Assembly: GCA_900770635.1 (NCBI GenBank)
Contig: CAAGLB010000043.1
Span: 1 to 64,000, forward strand
DNA length: 64,000 nt
Origin: an uncultured Alistipes sp.
Lineage (GTDB): Bacteria > Bacteroidota > Bacteroidia > Bacteroidales > Rikenellaceae
Reading direction: 5' to 3'
The first letter of the stretch is position 1. Every line of letters starts with the position of its first letter. Shown one piece after another: positions 24,674-34,075 of this stretch. A program made the translations under genes and the position numbers. A model generated the notes under the pieces. The model made no database searches. It saw nothing but the letters and a program-made list of their open reading frames with translations, and was not told the origin of the DNA.

Positions 24674-25294
24674 ATGCGTAATTTCAATATCGACAAAGTG
24701 GGGACATTGAGCTCTGAGATGGGGCACATGTTCATAGAGTCAAGCACAGCTCCAACAACAGACGTAGATTGCAACAGTGCCGTTGGTTGCATTATTAGCG
24801 GAAGCTGCCGACTTAGGCAGGAGGGGGCTCTACGCATCATCCCCGAGCGTATGTTGTATGTCATCGACAACCGCACACAGTCTATCGAGAAGTGCGCCAA
24901 CCACGAGGGCACATTCGAGCAAATATTGTTCAGAATAGACTCGGCAACGACACACGACTCTCTTCCCTCGCATCGTGAGCGTGAACGATTCAACAATGCC
25001 ATACTACAAGGCATAGTGTCGAACCTCACCATCGAGGAGCTTGCCGCCATGTGTTGCTACTCTGTGTCGACATTCAAGCGCCGATTCAGCCAACACTACC
25101 ACCAATCGCCACACAAATGGCTACTCAGGTGCAGGCTTATGCTTGCTGCAAAGATCATGTCGATGACCAACATATCGATCACCGAAGTGTCGTCGCTATG
25201 TGGCTTTGTCAATGTTTCACACTTCATAGCCACGTTTCGTCGCCACTTTGGCATAACACCATCGTCACTGAGAAACACTTCACGTGAGCAGTAG
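24674..25294 (+). CDS. AraC family transcriptional regulator
   Basis: 206 residues. The last 100 carry the double helix-turn-helix of AraC: LAAMCCYSVSTFKRRFSQHY for the first and ITEVSSLCGFVNVSHFIATF for the second. The N-terminal half is short for an AraC sensor domain and has no recognised ligand fold. The gene has its own promoter and a strong terminator, so it is a single-gene unit. The target is not evident; the nearest candidate is the TonB-dependent receptor gene on the other strand. Confidence 0.87.
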   Translation: MRNFNIDKVGTLSSEMGHMFIESSTAPTTDVDCNSAVGCIISGSCRLRQEGALRIIPERMLYVIDNRTQSIEKCANHEGTFEQILFRIDSATTHDSLPSHRERERFNNAILQGIVSNLTIEELAAMCCYSVSTFKRRFSQHYHQSPHKWLLRCRLMLAAKIMSMTNISITEVSSLCGFVNVSHFIATFRRHFGITPSSLRNTSREQ

Positions 25295-25332
25295 AATAAT
25301 AATAAATATGGAGTCCATTTCGGACAGCCCTC

Positions 25333-25364
25333 TTTCGGCGGTGAAAATAAATTCACCGCCGAAA
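25333..25364 (+). terminator. Terminator after the AraC gene
   Basis: A perfect 13-bp stem, TTTCGGCGGTGAA with TTCACCGCCGAAA, has a 6-nt loop and is followed by TTGTTTATTT. Confidence 0.85.
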
Positions 25365-25513
25365 TTGTTTATTTACAATATGTTATATTGAACGATTGTG
25401 AAACGAGTTTCTGCGCAATCGCTGCTTAAACTCTATTTTCCTCTTTGCTTGTAGCTTCCTATTTTGTCTAATTAAGACTAAATAGCAACACCAATTTATA
25501 TATAGGTGCAATT

Positions 25514-27862
25514 TTACATACCCAACCTAATCAGGCTGCGGTCGTTCTCGGCCTTTTGGCCGCCTCGCTGCTTGAATGAGTTGAAGTTGTACGACACTCC
25601 GAGCCACAACATACGGCTCTTATTCTTGCTATTGTTTTTGAGGTCGAAGAGGTTGTTATGCGACCACACCTCCCACTTGGCAGTGTTGAAGACATCGGTC
25701 AAGAGTACCGATACGGTCATAGCACCCTTCAAGAGGCGTTGCTTGATGCCTATATTCATCTGGTGCGTGAGCGAGGTTGTCAACTGCGGATAGTATTGTG
25801 GTGTTGTCACAAAGTATTGGAGTTGAATATCTCCACCCTTCCAAGGTGCAAAGTCGAGCAAGAGGTTGCTATTGTTTGTCCAGCCACGATTATCGATATG
25901 CGCACCCTCAAATACGCCCTCGGTAGTTACATAATAGGTATTCGCACCAACAGAGAAGTTAAACCATCGTGCTGGTGTAACTTTCAACGACAACTCCACA
26001 CCTGTTTTAAGGTCTTTGTCGGCATTGGCGTAGGTGGTTATCAGTCGCTCGTCATTCATCTTGGTAACTTGCGAGATATAGTCGGTGGTGTAGTTTACAT
26101 ATCCATTCGCAAAGAGATTTACCACCTCGGTACGAAGGTTATAGCTCAAATCCACCTTTGTTGCCTTCTCGGGGTCGAGATGCATATTTCCCTGCTCGTA
26201 GGTCGTAGCATCGACCATGCTCATATAAGGGTTTAGTTGCGGATATGTAGGGCGACCAATGCGACGAGAAAGTGCCAATGACAAATCTTGATTCTTGGCT
26301 ATTTTATAGGTTGCCGAAAGGCTCGGTGCGACAAAGAAGTCGTTCTCTCGCTCGCTGATTGCATCGTGCTTGCTATTGAGGGTTGTGGTCGAAAACTCAC
26401 CACGCAAACCTACCTTATAGGTAAATTTCTTACCAATGCGTGAAGCGAACATTGCGTATGCCGCAGGCACCAGTTCGGTGTGGAGCAGGTCATTGCTCAT
26501 AGCCTCGGAGTATGCCCAATCATCGCCCGACATCTCATAGAATTGGTGATAAATAGTGTTGTAGCGGTAAGTAAGTTTTGCTCCTGCCGAGAGCGTTCCA
26601 ACCTTAAACTTGTGCTTGTAGTCGGCTTGCAGTGCAGGGATAAGCGGACTACCTCCCGACACCGAGCGGTTTATCAACTCACCACCCAGCGAGTAGTACG
26701 ATGGTCGCTCTCCCCAAATCTTCGACACCGAAGCACGAATTGTGATATCCGAAACCTCTGGCTTGATGATATGAGTGTAGGCAACCGAGCCCTCGATATT
26801 CTCACGATTCCACGATATATCGTTGTGGCGGAACTCCTCTCTGTCGGTAAAGGTATTGTGCAACTCCTGCTTTATATTGAGGTGCGGAATCATCACCTTC
26901 AAATCTACACTCAAACGGTTGCGAGGATTTATGCGAAAGTCTGCTCCGAGCGAGATATTGTTATTAAAGGTGTAGCGCGTAGATTGCATCTGCTGGAACA
27001 CCTCGTACCCTGTGCTATGCACCTTGCGGTTGAGTGTCGAATTTACCACATCATCCTCGTACTTAACATTGTAGCTAAATCGCCACGAGGTCTTTGGACG
27101 ATTATACGAAAGGGCGATATTGCCATTTGCGAAGTGGTTAAAACCATAGTTTGCAGTCACCATACCACTAAATCCCTCGGCACGGTTGCGCTTCGAGATA
27201 ATGTTGATGATGCCACCCGTACCACCCGCATCGTGCGAGGCATCGGGGTTGGTGATAACCTCAATACTCTGAATGTTTGCCGCAGGGATTGTTGAGAGGT
27301 CGCTGGCGGTGGTAGGCACACCGTCCATCAAGACAAGGATATTCTTGTTACCACGAATGGCTATCTCATCGTTCGAAATGCTCACCGATGATGCCGAGCG
27401 CAAGATATCTATTGCCGTACCCTTGCTCGAAGCCATATTTGCCGAGGCGTTGATAGTGGTGTGCTCAACAGTGGACTTCTGCGCCACCTCCTTGCCTGTA
27501 ACGACAACCTCTGCAACCTCGACTGCCGCCTCCTTTAATAGGATTGTTCTGAGGTCGATATGCGCCTTGTTGGGTACAATAAGTCCCTCATACTTCTCGT
27601 AGCCGATAAACTCAACGGCAAGGCGATATTCGGTGGTGGAGTGATTTGTTTTAAGCGAGAACTTTCCCTCGCTGTCGGTAACGACTCCCGCAATGGGTGT
27701 TTTGTCTTGGTAAATCGCCACCGAAGCGTATGCAACGGGACTTTGGTGCTCATCGATGACCTTGCCCGAAATCGTACACTTTGCCCCCTGCGCAAAGAGC
27801 GTAAACGGAGCACCGCAAAGAGCAATAATGAGTATTATAGAGGCAACTATCTTCTTTATCAT
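25514..27862 (-). CDS. TonB-dependent outer membrane receptor-like protein
   Basis: Start set at the ATG at 27862 (MIKKIVASIILIIAL), which opens a clean signal peptide ending in LFAQG. A carboxypeptidase-like regulatory beta-sandwich (about residues 28-110, CTISGKVIDEHQSPVAYASV) follows. Then come a plug domain with NILVLMDGVP and GTGGIINIISK, and a large beta-barrel of the OMP_b-brl_3 type. At 782 residues it is shorter than SusC proteins. No SusD lipoprotein lies next to it, so it is probably not a glycan importer; the ligand is unknown. A -7-like box (TATCTTTA, minus strand, 27879-27886) is close upstream. Confidence 0.87.
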   Translation of the reverse strand: MIKKIVASIILIIALCGAPFTLFAQGAKCTISGKVIDEHQSPVAYASVAIYQDKTPIAGVVTDSEGKFSLKTNHSTTEYRLAVEFIGYEKYEGLIVPNKAHIDLRTILLKEAAVEVAEVVVTGKEVAQKSTVEHTTINASANMASSKGTAIDILRSASSVSISNDEIAIRGNKNILVLMDGVPTTASDLSTIPAANIQSIEVITNPDASHDAGGTGGIINIISKRNRAEGFSGMVTANYGFNHFANGNIALSYNRPKTSWRFSYNVKYEDDVVNSTLNRKVHSTGYEVFQQMQSTRYTFNNNISLGADFRINPRNRLSVDLKVMIPHLNIKQELHNTFTDREEFRHNDISWNRENIEGSVAYTHIIKPEVSDITIRASVSKIWGERPSYYSLGGELINRSVSGGSPLIPALQADYKHKFKVGTLSAGAKLTYRYNTIYHQFYEMSGDDWAYSEAMSNDLLHTELVPAAYAMFASRIGKKFTYKVGLRGEFSTTTLNSKHDAISERENDFFVAPSLSATYKIAKNQDLSLALSRRIGRPTYPQLNPYMSMVDATTYEQGNMHLDPEKATKVDLSYNLRTEVVNLFANGYVNYTTDYISQVTKMNDERLITTYANADKDLKTGVELSLKVTPARWFNFSVGANTYYVTTEGVFEGAHIDNRGWTNNSNLLLDFAPWKGGDIQLQYFVTTPQYYPQLTTSLTHQMNIGIKQRLLKGAMTVSVLLTDVFNTAKWEVWSHNNLFDLKNNSKNKSRMLWLGVSYNFNSFKQRGGQKAENDRSLIRLGM

Positions 27863-28201
27863 AAATTCAAATTTTGGGTAAAGATACGAAAAATACCGCA
27901 ATACTATCCCAAAATAACTGTTTCTTAATTACTGTGGCGCATGTAGTGAACCTTGTAGTTCTCTCATACGCCACCATTGTCTATTCACAACACATCTTTG
28001 GAAGATGCTTGATTTCAGAGCTTTACTTCCAAAAGATTTATTTACCTTTGCACTCGCAGCTTTTGGGCTTAATTACGACTTCTATGCAGTCTTCTATGTA
28101 GTATTTCGCAATTTTCGTAAAAACAAACACTGAAAATCAATCAGTTAAAAATTAAAAGTCCTATCCTCATAGGACTCCATTCCTTACTTTTTGAAGTTGT
28201 A
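27863..28201. other. Intergenic region with plus-strand promoter and hairpin
   Basis: No gene of useful length is seen. The region contains the likely promoter of the receptor gene (27879-27886, minus), an isolated plus-strand -7 box TACCTTTG at 28043-28050, and a hairpin at 28157-28176. Promoter and hairpin together could define a small RNA of about 120-140 nt. Confidence 0.45.
28157..28176 (-). terminator. Terminator after dxs
   Basis: AGTCCTAT and ATAGGACT form a perfect 8-bp stem with a 4-nt loop. On the minus strand it is followed by TTTTAATTTT. The plus side also has a T-rich tail, at about 28188. Confidence 0.65.
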
Positions 28202-30067
28202 CTACATATTTTCGAGTACCGCAAGCAACGACTCCTCATCGTATCCACACTCCGAGTATAGCTGCGCTGGCGTACCCTGCTCAACAAATCTATCGTCTAT
28301 GCCCAGATGCTTAATCATAGGATGCACACCCTCGGCAGACAACATAGCGCTTATCGTCATACCAACACCGCCACGTATTACACCGTCCTCGACTGTTACA
28401 ATCTTCGAGTAACGCTTGCCGATGTCCATGATAAGAGTCTTATCCAGCGGCTTCACATAGCGTAGGTCATAGACTGCAACACTACGTGTTGAACGCTCGG
28501 CAGCACGCATAGCTACATTTGCCATTGTGCCAACAGCTATTACAGCAATGTCGCTACCCTCACGCAGACACTCGCCACGACCGATCTCCAACTCTTTGAA
28601 CTCTACATCACGCCACTCTACACCCTCGCCAATACCTCGGGGATAGCGAATAGCCGTCGGAGCATTGGTGTTTAGTGCGGTGTACATCATCCAGCGCAAC
28701 ATAGCCTCGTTGCGTGGCGCTGCCACAACAATATTTGGCACACATCCCAAATATGCAAGGTCGAAAACACCATGATGCGTTGCACCATCCTCGCCCACAA
28801 GTCCACCTCTGTCGAGGCACATCACCACAGGCAAGTTTTGGAGTGCCACATCGTGAATAACATTATCGTAGGCACGCTGCATGAACGTAGAGTATATGTT
28901 GCAGAATGGTCGCTTGCCAGCAGCGGCCAAGCCCGCAGAGAATGTCACAGCATGGCCCTCAGCAATACCCACATCGAAACAGCGCTCGGGCATCTCACGC
29001 ATGACAATGTTGAGCGAGCAGCCCGAAGGCATCGCCGGTGTTATGCCCACCACACGCTCATCCATGCGAGCCAAGTCGAGCAGCGTCTGACCAAAGACAT
29101 CTTGGTAGCGTGCCGCCTTATACTCCGAACGCTTACGCTCGCCCGTAGCCACATCAAAACGTCCTGGGGCATGCCATGTCGAGGGATCGGCCTCAGCAGC
29201 AGCATATCCCCTACCCTTCTTTGTCTTTATGTGCAGGAGCTTAGGGCCTCCTATCTTCTTCAGCGACTCGAGCGTACGTATCAAGCCAGCAAGATCGTGA
29301 CCATCGACAACGCCGAAATAGCGGAAATTAAGACTCTCAAACAGGTTGCTATTCTTCAACAATCCTCGTTTGATGGCGCCTCCTGCCCAGCGCACAAAGC
29401 GATGCAATGGAGGTATCACCCCAAGGGCACGCCACAAGGTATTTTTCAGGCCGTTATACCACTTCGATGTCGACATACGCACGAGGTATCTGTCGAGAGC
29501 TCCCGTAGGCTTATCTATCGACATCTCGTTGTCGTTGAGTACAACAAGGAGGTTTGTCTTGGGCGAAGCACCAGCATTGTTCATACCCTCGAACGCAAGG
29601 CCTCCGGTCATTGCTCCATCGCCAATAACGGCTACTACATGGTCGCTACCGCCACTCATCTCAACAGCCTTAGCCATGCCAAAGGCTGCCGAAATGCTCA
29701 CCGACGAGTGACCAGCACCAAAGGCGTCGTAAGGGCTCTCGGCCATGCGTGGAAAACCACTTATGCCACCCTGCATGCGGTTTTTTAGGAATGCCTCGCG
29801 ACGTCCTGTTATAATCTTATGAGCGTATGCCTGGTGGCCTACATCCCACACTATGCGGTCGTTAGGTGTGTCGTAGACATAGTGGAGTGCCACCGTTAGC
29901 TCGATAGCTCCAAGGCTCGAACCGAGGTGTCCAGGATTCACAGAACAACACTCCAAAATATAGTGTCGCAGCTCCTCGCAATAGCACCTAAGCTCGTCCA
30001 ACGACAATCGTTTGAGATCGTCGGGCGAATCAACTCTACTAAGATATTTATATGCTTTCTCTGCCAT
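28202..30067 (-). CDS. dxs: 1-deoxy-D-xylulose-5-phosphate synthase
   Basis: About 621 residues from the ATG at 30067 (MAEKAYKYLS); an ATG 9 nt upstream is possible. The thiamine pyrophosphate motif reads GDGAMTGGLAFEGMNNAG with NDNEMSI after it. HHGVFDLAYL and the C-terminal transketolase domain are also present. The enzyme joins pyruvate and glyceraldehyde 3-phosphate to make DXP, the first step of the MEP isoprenoid pathway and a source for thiamine and pyridoxal. It is full length and appears to be a single-gene unit with its own terminator. Confidence 0.97.
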   Translation of the reverse strand: MAEKAYKYLSRVDSPDDLKRLSLDELRCYCEELRHYILECCSVNPGHLGSSLGAIELTVALHYVYDTPNDRIVWDVGHQAYAHKIITGRREAFLKNRMQGGISGFPRMAESPYDAFGAGHSSVSISAAFGMAKAVEMSGGSDHVVAVIGDGAMTGGLAFEGMNNAGASPKTNLLVVLNDNEMSIDKPTGALDRYLVRMSTSKWYNGLKNTLWRALGVIPPLHRFVRWAGGAIKRGLLKNSNLFESLNFRYFGVVDGHDLAGLIRTLESLKKIGGPKLLHIKTKKGRGYAAAEADPSTWHAPGRFDVATGERKRSEYKAARYQDVFGQTLLDLARMDERVVGITPAMPSGCSLNIVMREMPERCFDVGIAEGHAVTFSAGLAAAGKRPFCNIYSTFMQRAYDNVIHDVALQNLPVVMCLDRGGLVGEDGATHHGVFDLAYLGCVPNIVVAAPRNEAMLRWMMYTALNTNAPTAIRYPRGIGEGVEWRDVEFKELEIGRGECLREGSDIAVIAVGTMANVAMRAAERSTRSVAVYDLRYVKPLDKTLIMDIGKRYSKIVTVEDGVIRGGVGMTISAMLSAEGVHPMIKHLGIDDRFVEQGTPAQLYSECGYDEESLLAVLENM

Positions 30068-30191
30068 TGCAATCAACGTAACTATACAACACTATTCTGG
30101 CCACCAAAAGATGATGACCAACTACAAAGGTACGCATTTTTATGAGAATAGACCAAGCTACAGCTAAAAATATTTCTACACCTAATCCTCA

Positions 30192-31682
30192 CTACTTCAC
30201 TCTGAGCTTTTTACCAATAGATAGTATGGCATCTTTCTCGATGTTGTTGAGCTCACATAGCCTCTTTACGGTTGTATCATACTTTACGGCGATGTGACCG
30301 AGAGTATCACCATCCTGAATCGTATGGTATTTAGCACTCTGTGAAGGATTGCTACTCTGCTTATTTTTGCTTGGTGTTGCAGAGTTCTTGCCAACAATAA
30401 TTTGGTCGCCTACACGATACATCTTGGGCTCTGTCAAGCCATTAAGTTTCATGAGGTCATCAACTGTGATATTGTAACGGTTTGCAATAACCCAGTATGA
30501 GTTATCCTCGGCGGTAAGGGTGTGATATATATACTCGGGCTCAGCCTCACCTGCGCTAACCTGCAATACTATGCCAATGCCCAAGATCGCATCTTTATCG
30601 ATGTCATTAAACTCGCAAAGTTGTGTTACGCTCATTCCATACTTTACGGCAATATGGCTTAGTGTCTCGCCACTTTCAACAGTATGGTATGTAGCACCTT
30701 TTGAAGTAGTTGCTTCTTTATTACTATTGTTTAATGAAACCTTGCTATCTGCATTGTTCTTTGAGGGTGCTGGCTGAGGAATATCCTCACCCATGTATCG
30801 TCCCTTGGTGGTGCTCTTTGTTGGTGGATCATACACTGTCAGAGCAATACCACCACGAGGAAGCCCACTATAAGCATTGTTATAGCGTGATGTTGGAATC
30901 TCAACGCTTGTGTTTACTGGACGATTTTCATCTGTCGTGCGATGCTTGAATAGCCACTCGTATGCCTCGTCCATATAGAATGTGCGGGCATATATCGAGT
31001 GTCCAGCGCCTACCCACTCGTCATAACGTAGGCGAGGTGTTTGTGGGTTGGCTGCCTCCATAGCCGTTTTCACACGTCGTGACTCGCTCACAGCAACCGA
31101 GGCATCACCTGTGCCATGCATAATCCATAGTGGCACCTCGTTGAGTTTGCCAAGGGCTGAGGCACGAAGCGTTGAGCCTCCGCATAGGGCTATAGCTGCT
31201 GCTGTATGCTCAGGATATGTAGCTGCAAAGTCGAGCGTTCCGTAACCTCCAAGACTCATGCCTAAGACATATAGGCGTGTAAGATCAACATCGTAACGCT
31301 TTGACACCCACTTAATAACATTCATAAGACGTTCGGGGCGCCACCAGTCGCCATGATTTACCTGTGGAGCTATGACCACAGCATTTACCTTGCGGCCACG
31401 CTTTACAGCATCAATGGTTCCGTATTTGCGCACGGTGCTAAGGTCTGTGCCACTAAGGCTGCGACCATGCAAAAAGAGCACTATTGGCATCGGACTTTTT
31501 ATCTCAGCAGAATCTGGGTGCTCAAGACGTTTAGCACGCATATCTTCATAGTCTTCAGGTAGATACAACCAGAAGTTATAGCCATTTTGCACTGAGTCGC
31601 GCATAGCATATAGCTGTGCTGATGAGCGTGTTGACATTAGTGTTCCGAGCACCACCAATATTAGCAAAATTACCTTTTTCAT
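30192..31682 (-). CDS. Secreted esterase with three C-terminal LysM repeats
   Basis: Start set at the ATG at 31682 (MKKVILLILVVLG), which gives a signal peptide of about 22 residues. Residues 25-240 form an alpha/beta hydrolase of the PHB depolymerase/feruloyl esterase kind: IVLFLHGRSL at 67-76, nucleophile elbow GMSLGG with Ser143, MHGTGDASV for the acid and AGHSIY for the His. A linker rich in S, K and N follows. Then come three LysM-like units (about 330-375, 385-430 and 450-496), beginning YHTVESGETL, YHTLTAEDN and YHTIQDGDTL. LysM binds peptidoglycan-type glycans, so the enzyme is probably held at the cell wall. The substrate is unknown. Confidence 0.85.
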   Translation of the reverse strand: MKKVILLILVVLGTLMSTRSSAQLYAMRDSVQNGYNFWLYLPEDYEDMRAKRLEHPDSAEIKSPMPIVLFLHGRSLSGTDLSTVRKYGTIDAVKRGRKVNAVVIAPQVNHGDWWRPERLMNVIKWVSKRYDVDLTRLYVLGMSLGGYGTLDFAATYPEHTAAAIALCGGSTLRASALGKLNEVPLWIMHGTGDASVAVSESRRVKTAMEAANPQTPRLRYDEWVGAGHSIYARTFYMDEAYEWLFKHRTTDENRPVNTSVEIPTSRYNNAYSGLPRGGIALTVYDPPTKSTTKGRYMGEDIPQPAPSKNNADSKVSLNNSNKEATTSKGATYHTVESGETLSHIAVKYGMSVTQLCEFNDIDKDAILGIGIVLQVSAGEAEPEYIYHTLTAEDNSYWVIANRYNITVDDLMKLNGLTEPKMYRVGDQIIVGKNSATPSKNKQSSNPSQSAKYHTIQDGDTLGHIAVKYDTTVKRLCELNNIEKDAILSIGKKLRVK

Positions 31683-31921
31683 ATGTGTTAGCATTATGAT
31701 GTATTGTAGTGATGTTATCTATGCTACGTAGTTCCTTGGGGTTATGGTGCGAAGTTAATACAATTATTTCGAAGTAAGGTACTTTAGCCTCAATATTCGC
31801 ACTTTAAAAGCGTTAAGTGAGGGGTACACGTAAAAAATGAGCGCTAAAAAATTGTGAGTTCACACGAAAATTATTATCTTCGCATTCGATATGTATGTTT
31901 AATCACATAGATAATCGAACT

Positions 31922-32638
31922 ATGTCAACAGCTAAATACAAGAGAATACTCCTTAAGCTCAGCGGCGAGTCGTTGCAGGGAGAGCAGAACTATGGCCACG
32001 ATGTAAATGTTCTTCGTGACTATGCAGAGCAGATTAAGCGCATCAGCGAGATGGGCGTCGAGATAGGCATCGTCATCGGCGGTGGCAACATCTTCCGAGG
32101 TATCCAGGGTGCTGGTCGTGGCTTCGACCGTGTCAAGGGCGACCAGATGGGCATGCTCGCAACAATCATCAACTCGCTCGCTTTGCAGTCGGCGTTGGAG
32201 TCGTTGGGCGTTAAGTGCAAGGTGCTAACATCAATACGCATGGAGCCTATTGGCGAGTACTACTCAAAGGCTAAGGCTTTGGAGTATCTCGAAGCAGGAT
32301 ATGTGGTAATCATCGGCGGCGGAACATCCAACCCATACTTCTCAACAGACACCGCTTCGGCACTTCGTGGCATCGAAATTGAGGCTGAGGTTATGTTCAA
32401 GGGCACACGTGTCGATGGCATCTATACTGCCGATCCCGAGAAAGATCCTACTGCCACCAAGTTCGATACCATCACCTTTGACGAGGTTATCAACCGCCGC
32501 TTAAAGGTCATGGACCAGACAGCATTTACCTTGTGTCGTGAGAACCACCTATCGCTCATCGTCTTCGACATGGACACTGTGGGCAACCTCGAGAAGGTTG
32601 TTAAGGGCGAGAACATAGGAACAATAGTAACTGAGTAA
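31922..32638 (+). CDS. pyrH: UMP kinase
   Basis: Start set at the ATG at 31922 (MSTAKYKRILLKLSGES). The protein has the amino acid kinase fold with LKLSGESLQG near the start, IVIGGGNIFRG near residue 50 and the C-terminal YTADPEKDP of bacterial UMP kinases. It phosphorylates UMP to UDP. At 238 residues it is full length. It heads the unit pyrH, TlpA-like gene, frr, with gaps of 18 and 31 bp. Confidence 0.97.
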   Translation: MSTAKYKRILLKLSGESLQGEQNYGHDVNVLRDYAEQIKRISEMGVEIGIVIGGGNIFRGIQGAGRGFDRVKGDQMGMLATIINSLALQSALESLGVKCKVLTSIRMEPIGEYYSKAKALEYLEAGYVVIIGGGTSNPYFSTDTASALRGIEIEAEVMFKGTRVDGIYTADPEKDPTATKFDTITFDEVINRRLKVMDQTAFTLCRENHLSLIVFDMDTVGNLEKVVKGENIGTIVTE

Positions 32639-32656
32639 CAATAAAATTTAAGAATT

Positions 32657-33343
32657 ATGGCAATCGAAAGCAAATACAAGAAGCGCGGATCAAACTTTTC
32701 GCTAATACTCATGCTCATCGTCCTCTTGGGAGTTGTTGCAGCAATCATCTGGTGGCCAGCAGGTGCTGAGGCTACCGAGGCTACTAAGGAGGCTACCGAG
32801 GAGGCTACCGAGGAGCAGGTTGCCCAGGAGCCTGAGCAGGAGGCACAAGAGCCAAAGAAGGAGCTCAGCGCCGAGGAGCAGGATGAGCTTGCCAAGGTTG
32901 AGGCAGCAACCATCATTCAGGTTGGCGACGCAGCTCCCGACTTCACTGTTGAGATGCTCGATGGTCGCAAGATAACACTTTCGGAGCTTCGTGGCAAGGT
33001 TGTCATGGTATGCTTCTGGGCTACATGGTGTCCTCCATGCCGCCAGGAGATGGCTCATCTTCAGGAGGGTGTCATCGACGAGTTTGCTGGCAAAGATTTT
33101 GTCGTACTGCCTATCTCTCGTGGCGAGAAGCGTGATGTTGTCGAGAAGTTCATCGCCGACAACGGTTATAAGTTTGCCGTAGGCCTCGACCCTGAGCAGA
33201 CAATCTACAAGCAGTATGCTACAAACTACATCCCTCGCACCTTCATCGTCAACAAGAGTGGCAAGGTTGTTTACCGTGTAGCTGGCTACGACGAGGAGAC
33301 AGCCAAGGAGGTTAACGCAGCCATCGCTAAGGCACTCAGATAG
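32657..33343 (+). CDS. Membrane-anchored TlpA/ResA-like thioredoxin
   Basis: 228 residues. One membrane helix lies at about 16-36 (LILMLIVLLGVVAAIIWW). A low-complexity linker rich in E, A, T and Q (about 38-82) spans the periplasm. A thioredoxin domain with VGDAAPDFTVEMLDG and the active site WCPPC follows. Such proteins reduce or exchange disulfides outside the cytoplasmic membrane, for example in cytochrome c maturation. The gene sits between pyrH and frr, which are often direct neighbours. Confidence 0.9.
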   Translation: MAIESKYKKRGSNFSLILMLIVLLGVVAAIIWWPAGAEATEATKEATEEATEEQVAQEPEQEAQEPKKELSAEEQDELAKVEAATIIQVGDAAPDFTVEMLDGRKITLSELRGKVVMVCFWATWCPPCRQEMAHLQEGVIDEFAGKDFVVLPISRGEKRDVVEKFIADNGYKFAVGLDPEQTIYKQYATNYIPRTFIVNKSGKVVYRVAGYDEETAKEVNAAIAKALR

Positions 33344-33374
33344 AAGAACCGAAAATAACTAATAACGTGATAAT

Positions 33375-33932
33375 ATGGATACTAAGACTATTCTAAACGA
33401 AACTACTGACCGCATGCAGCGTGCTGTCGACCACCTTGTTGAGGAGTTGCTTAACACACGTGCTGGCAAGGCATCTGTTAATGTTCTCAACGGCGTATTT
33501 GTTGACTACTATGGCTCACAGACTCCTGTGTCGGGTGTTGCCAGCGTCACTGTTCCCGATGCTAAGACTGTGCTTATTCAGCCTTGGGACAAGAACATGA
33601 TTCGTCCTATCGAGAAGGCTATCATCGACTCAAACATCGGCCTTACCCCATCTAACAATGGCGAGCATATCCGCCTCTCTATTCCACCTCTTACCGAGGA
33701 GCGTCGTAAGGAGATCGTGAAGAAGGTTAAGGGCGAGGGCGAGACTGCACGTATCAGCTTGCGTAATGCTCGTCGTGATGCTGTCGAGGCGTTCAAGAAG
33801 GCTCAGAAGGAGGGCATGTCTGAGGACGAGCAGAAGGACGGCGAGACACAGGCACAGAAGCTCTTGGAGAAGTTCAGCAAGATTATCGATGTTGAGCTTG
33901 AGAAGAAAGAGAAGGAGATTATGACCGTATAA
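33375..33932 (+). CDS. frr: Ribosome recycling factor
   Basis: 185 residues, full length. RAGKASVNVLNGVFVDYYG, IQPWDKNMI and the C-terminal helical bundle with KVKGEGETARISLRNARRDA are family hallmarks. The factor splits post-termination ribosomes together with EF-G. It is the last gene of the pyrH unit. The inverted repeat at 33974-34022 follows and probably ends the transcript. Confidence 0.97.
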   Translation: MDTKTILNETTDRMQRAVDHLVEELLNTRAGKASVNVLNGVFVDYYGSQTPVSGVASVTVPDAKTVLIQPWDKNMIRPIEKAIIDSNIGLTPSNNGEHIRLSIPPLTEERRKEIVKKVKGEGETARISLRNARRDAVEAFKKAQKEGMSEDEQKDGETQAQKLLEKFSKIIDVELEKKEKEIMTV

Positions 33933-33973
33933 TATCCTAATAAAATAGGGCAGCATCTACCGCTGCTTGCAAT

Positions 33974-34061
33974 AAGTCCCGACAATGAGCAGTACGCTAA
34001 GTACAGCCCGTTGTCGGGACTTGTTCATATCGAGGCCCAATATAGCCCCTCTAATCAAAAG
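33974..34061. repeat. Intergenic repeat copy 1 with 12-bp hairpin stem
   Basis: AAGTCCCGACAA (33974-33985) pairs exactly with TTGTCGGGACTT (34011-34022). The loop contains GAGCAGTACGCTAAGTACAG, and CCTCTAATCAAAA lies at 34048-34060. The reverse complement of the loop and of the 34048 block both recur in the same order in 37123-37195. The hairpin probably also ends the frr transcript. Confidence 0.75.
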
Positions 34062-34075
34062 TTGTAGTGGCTACA

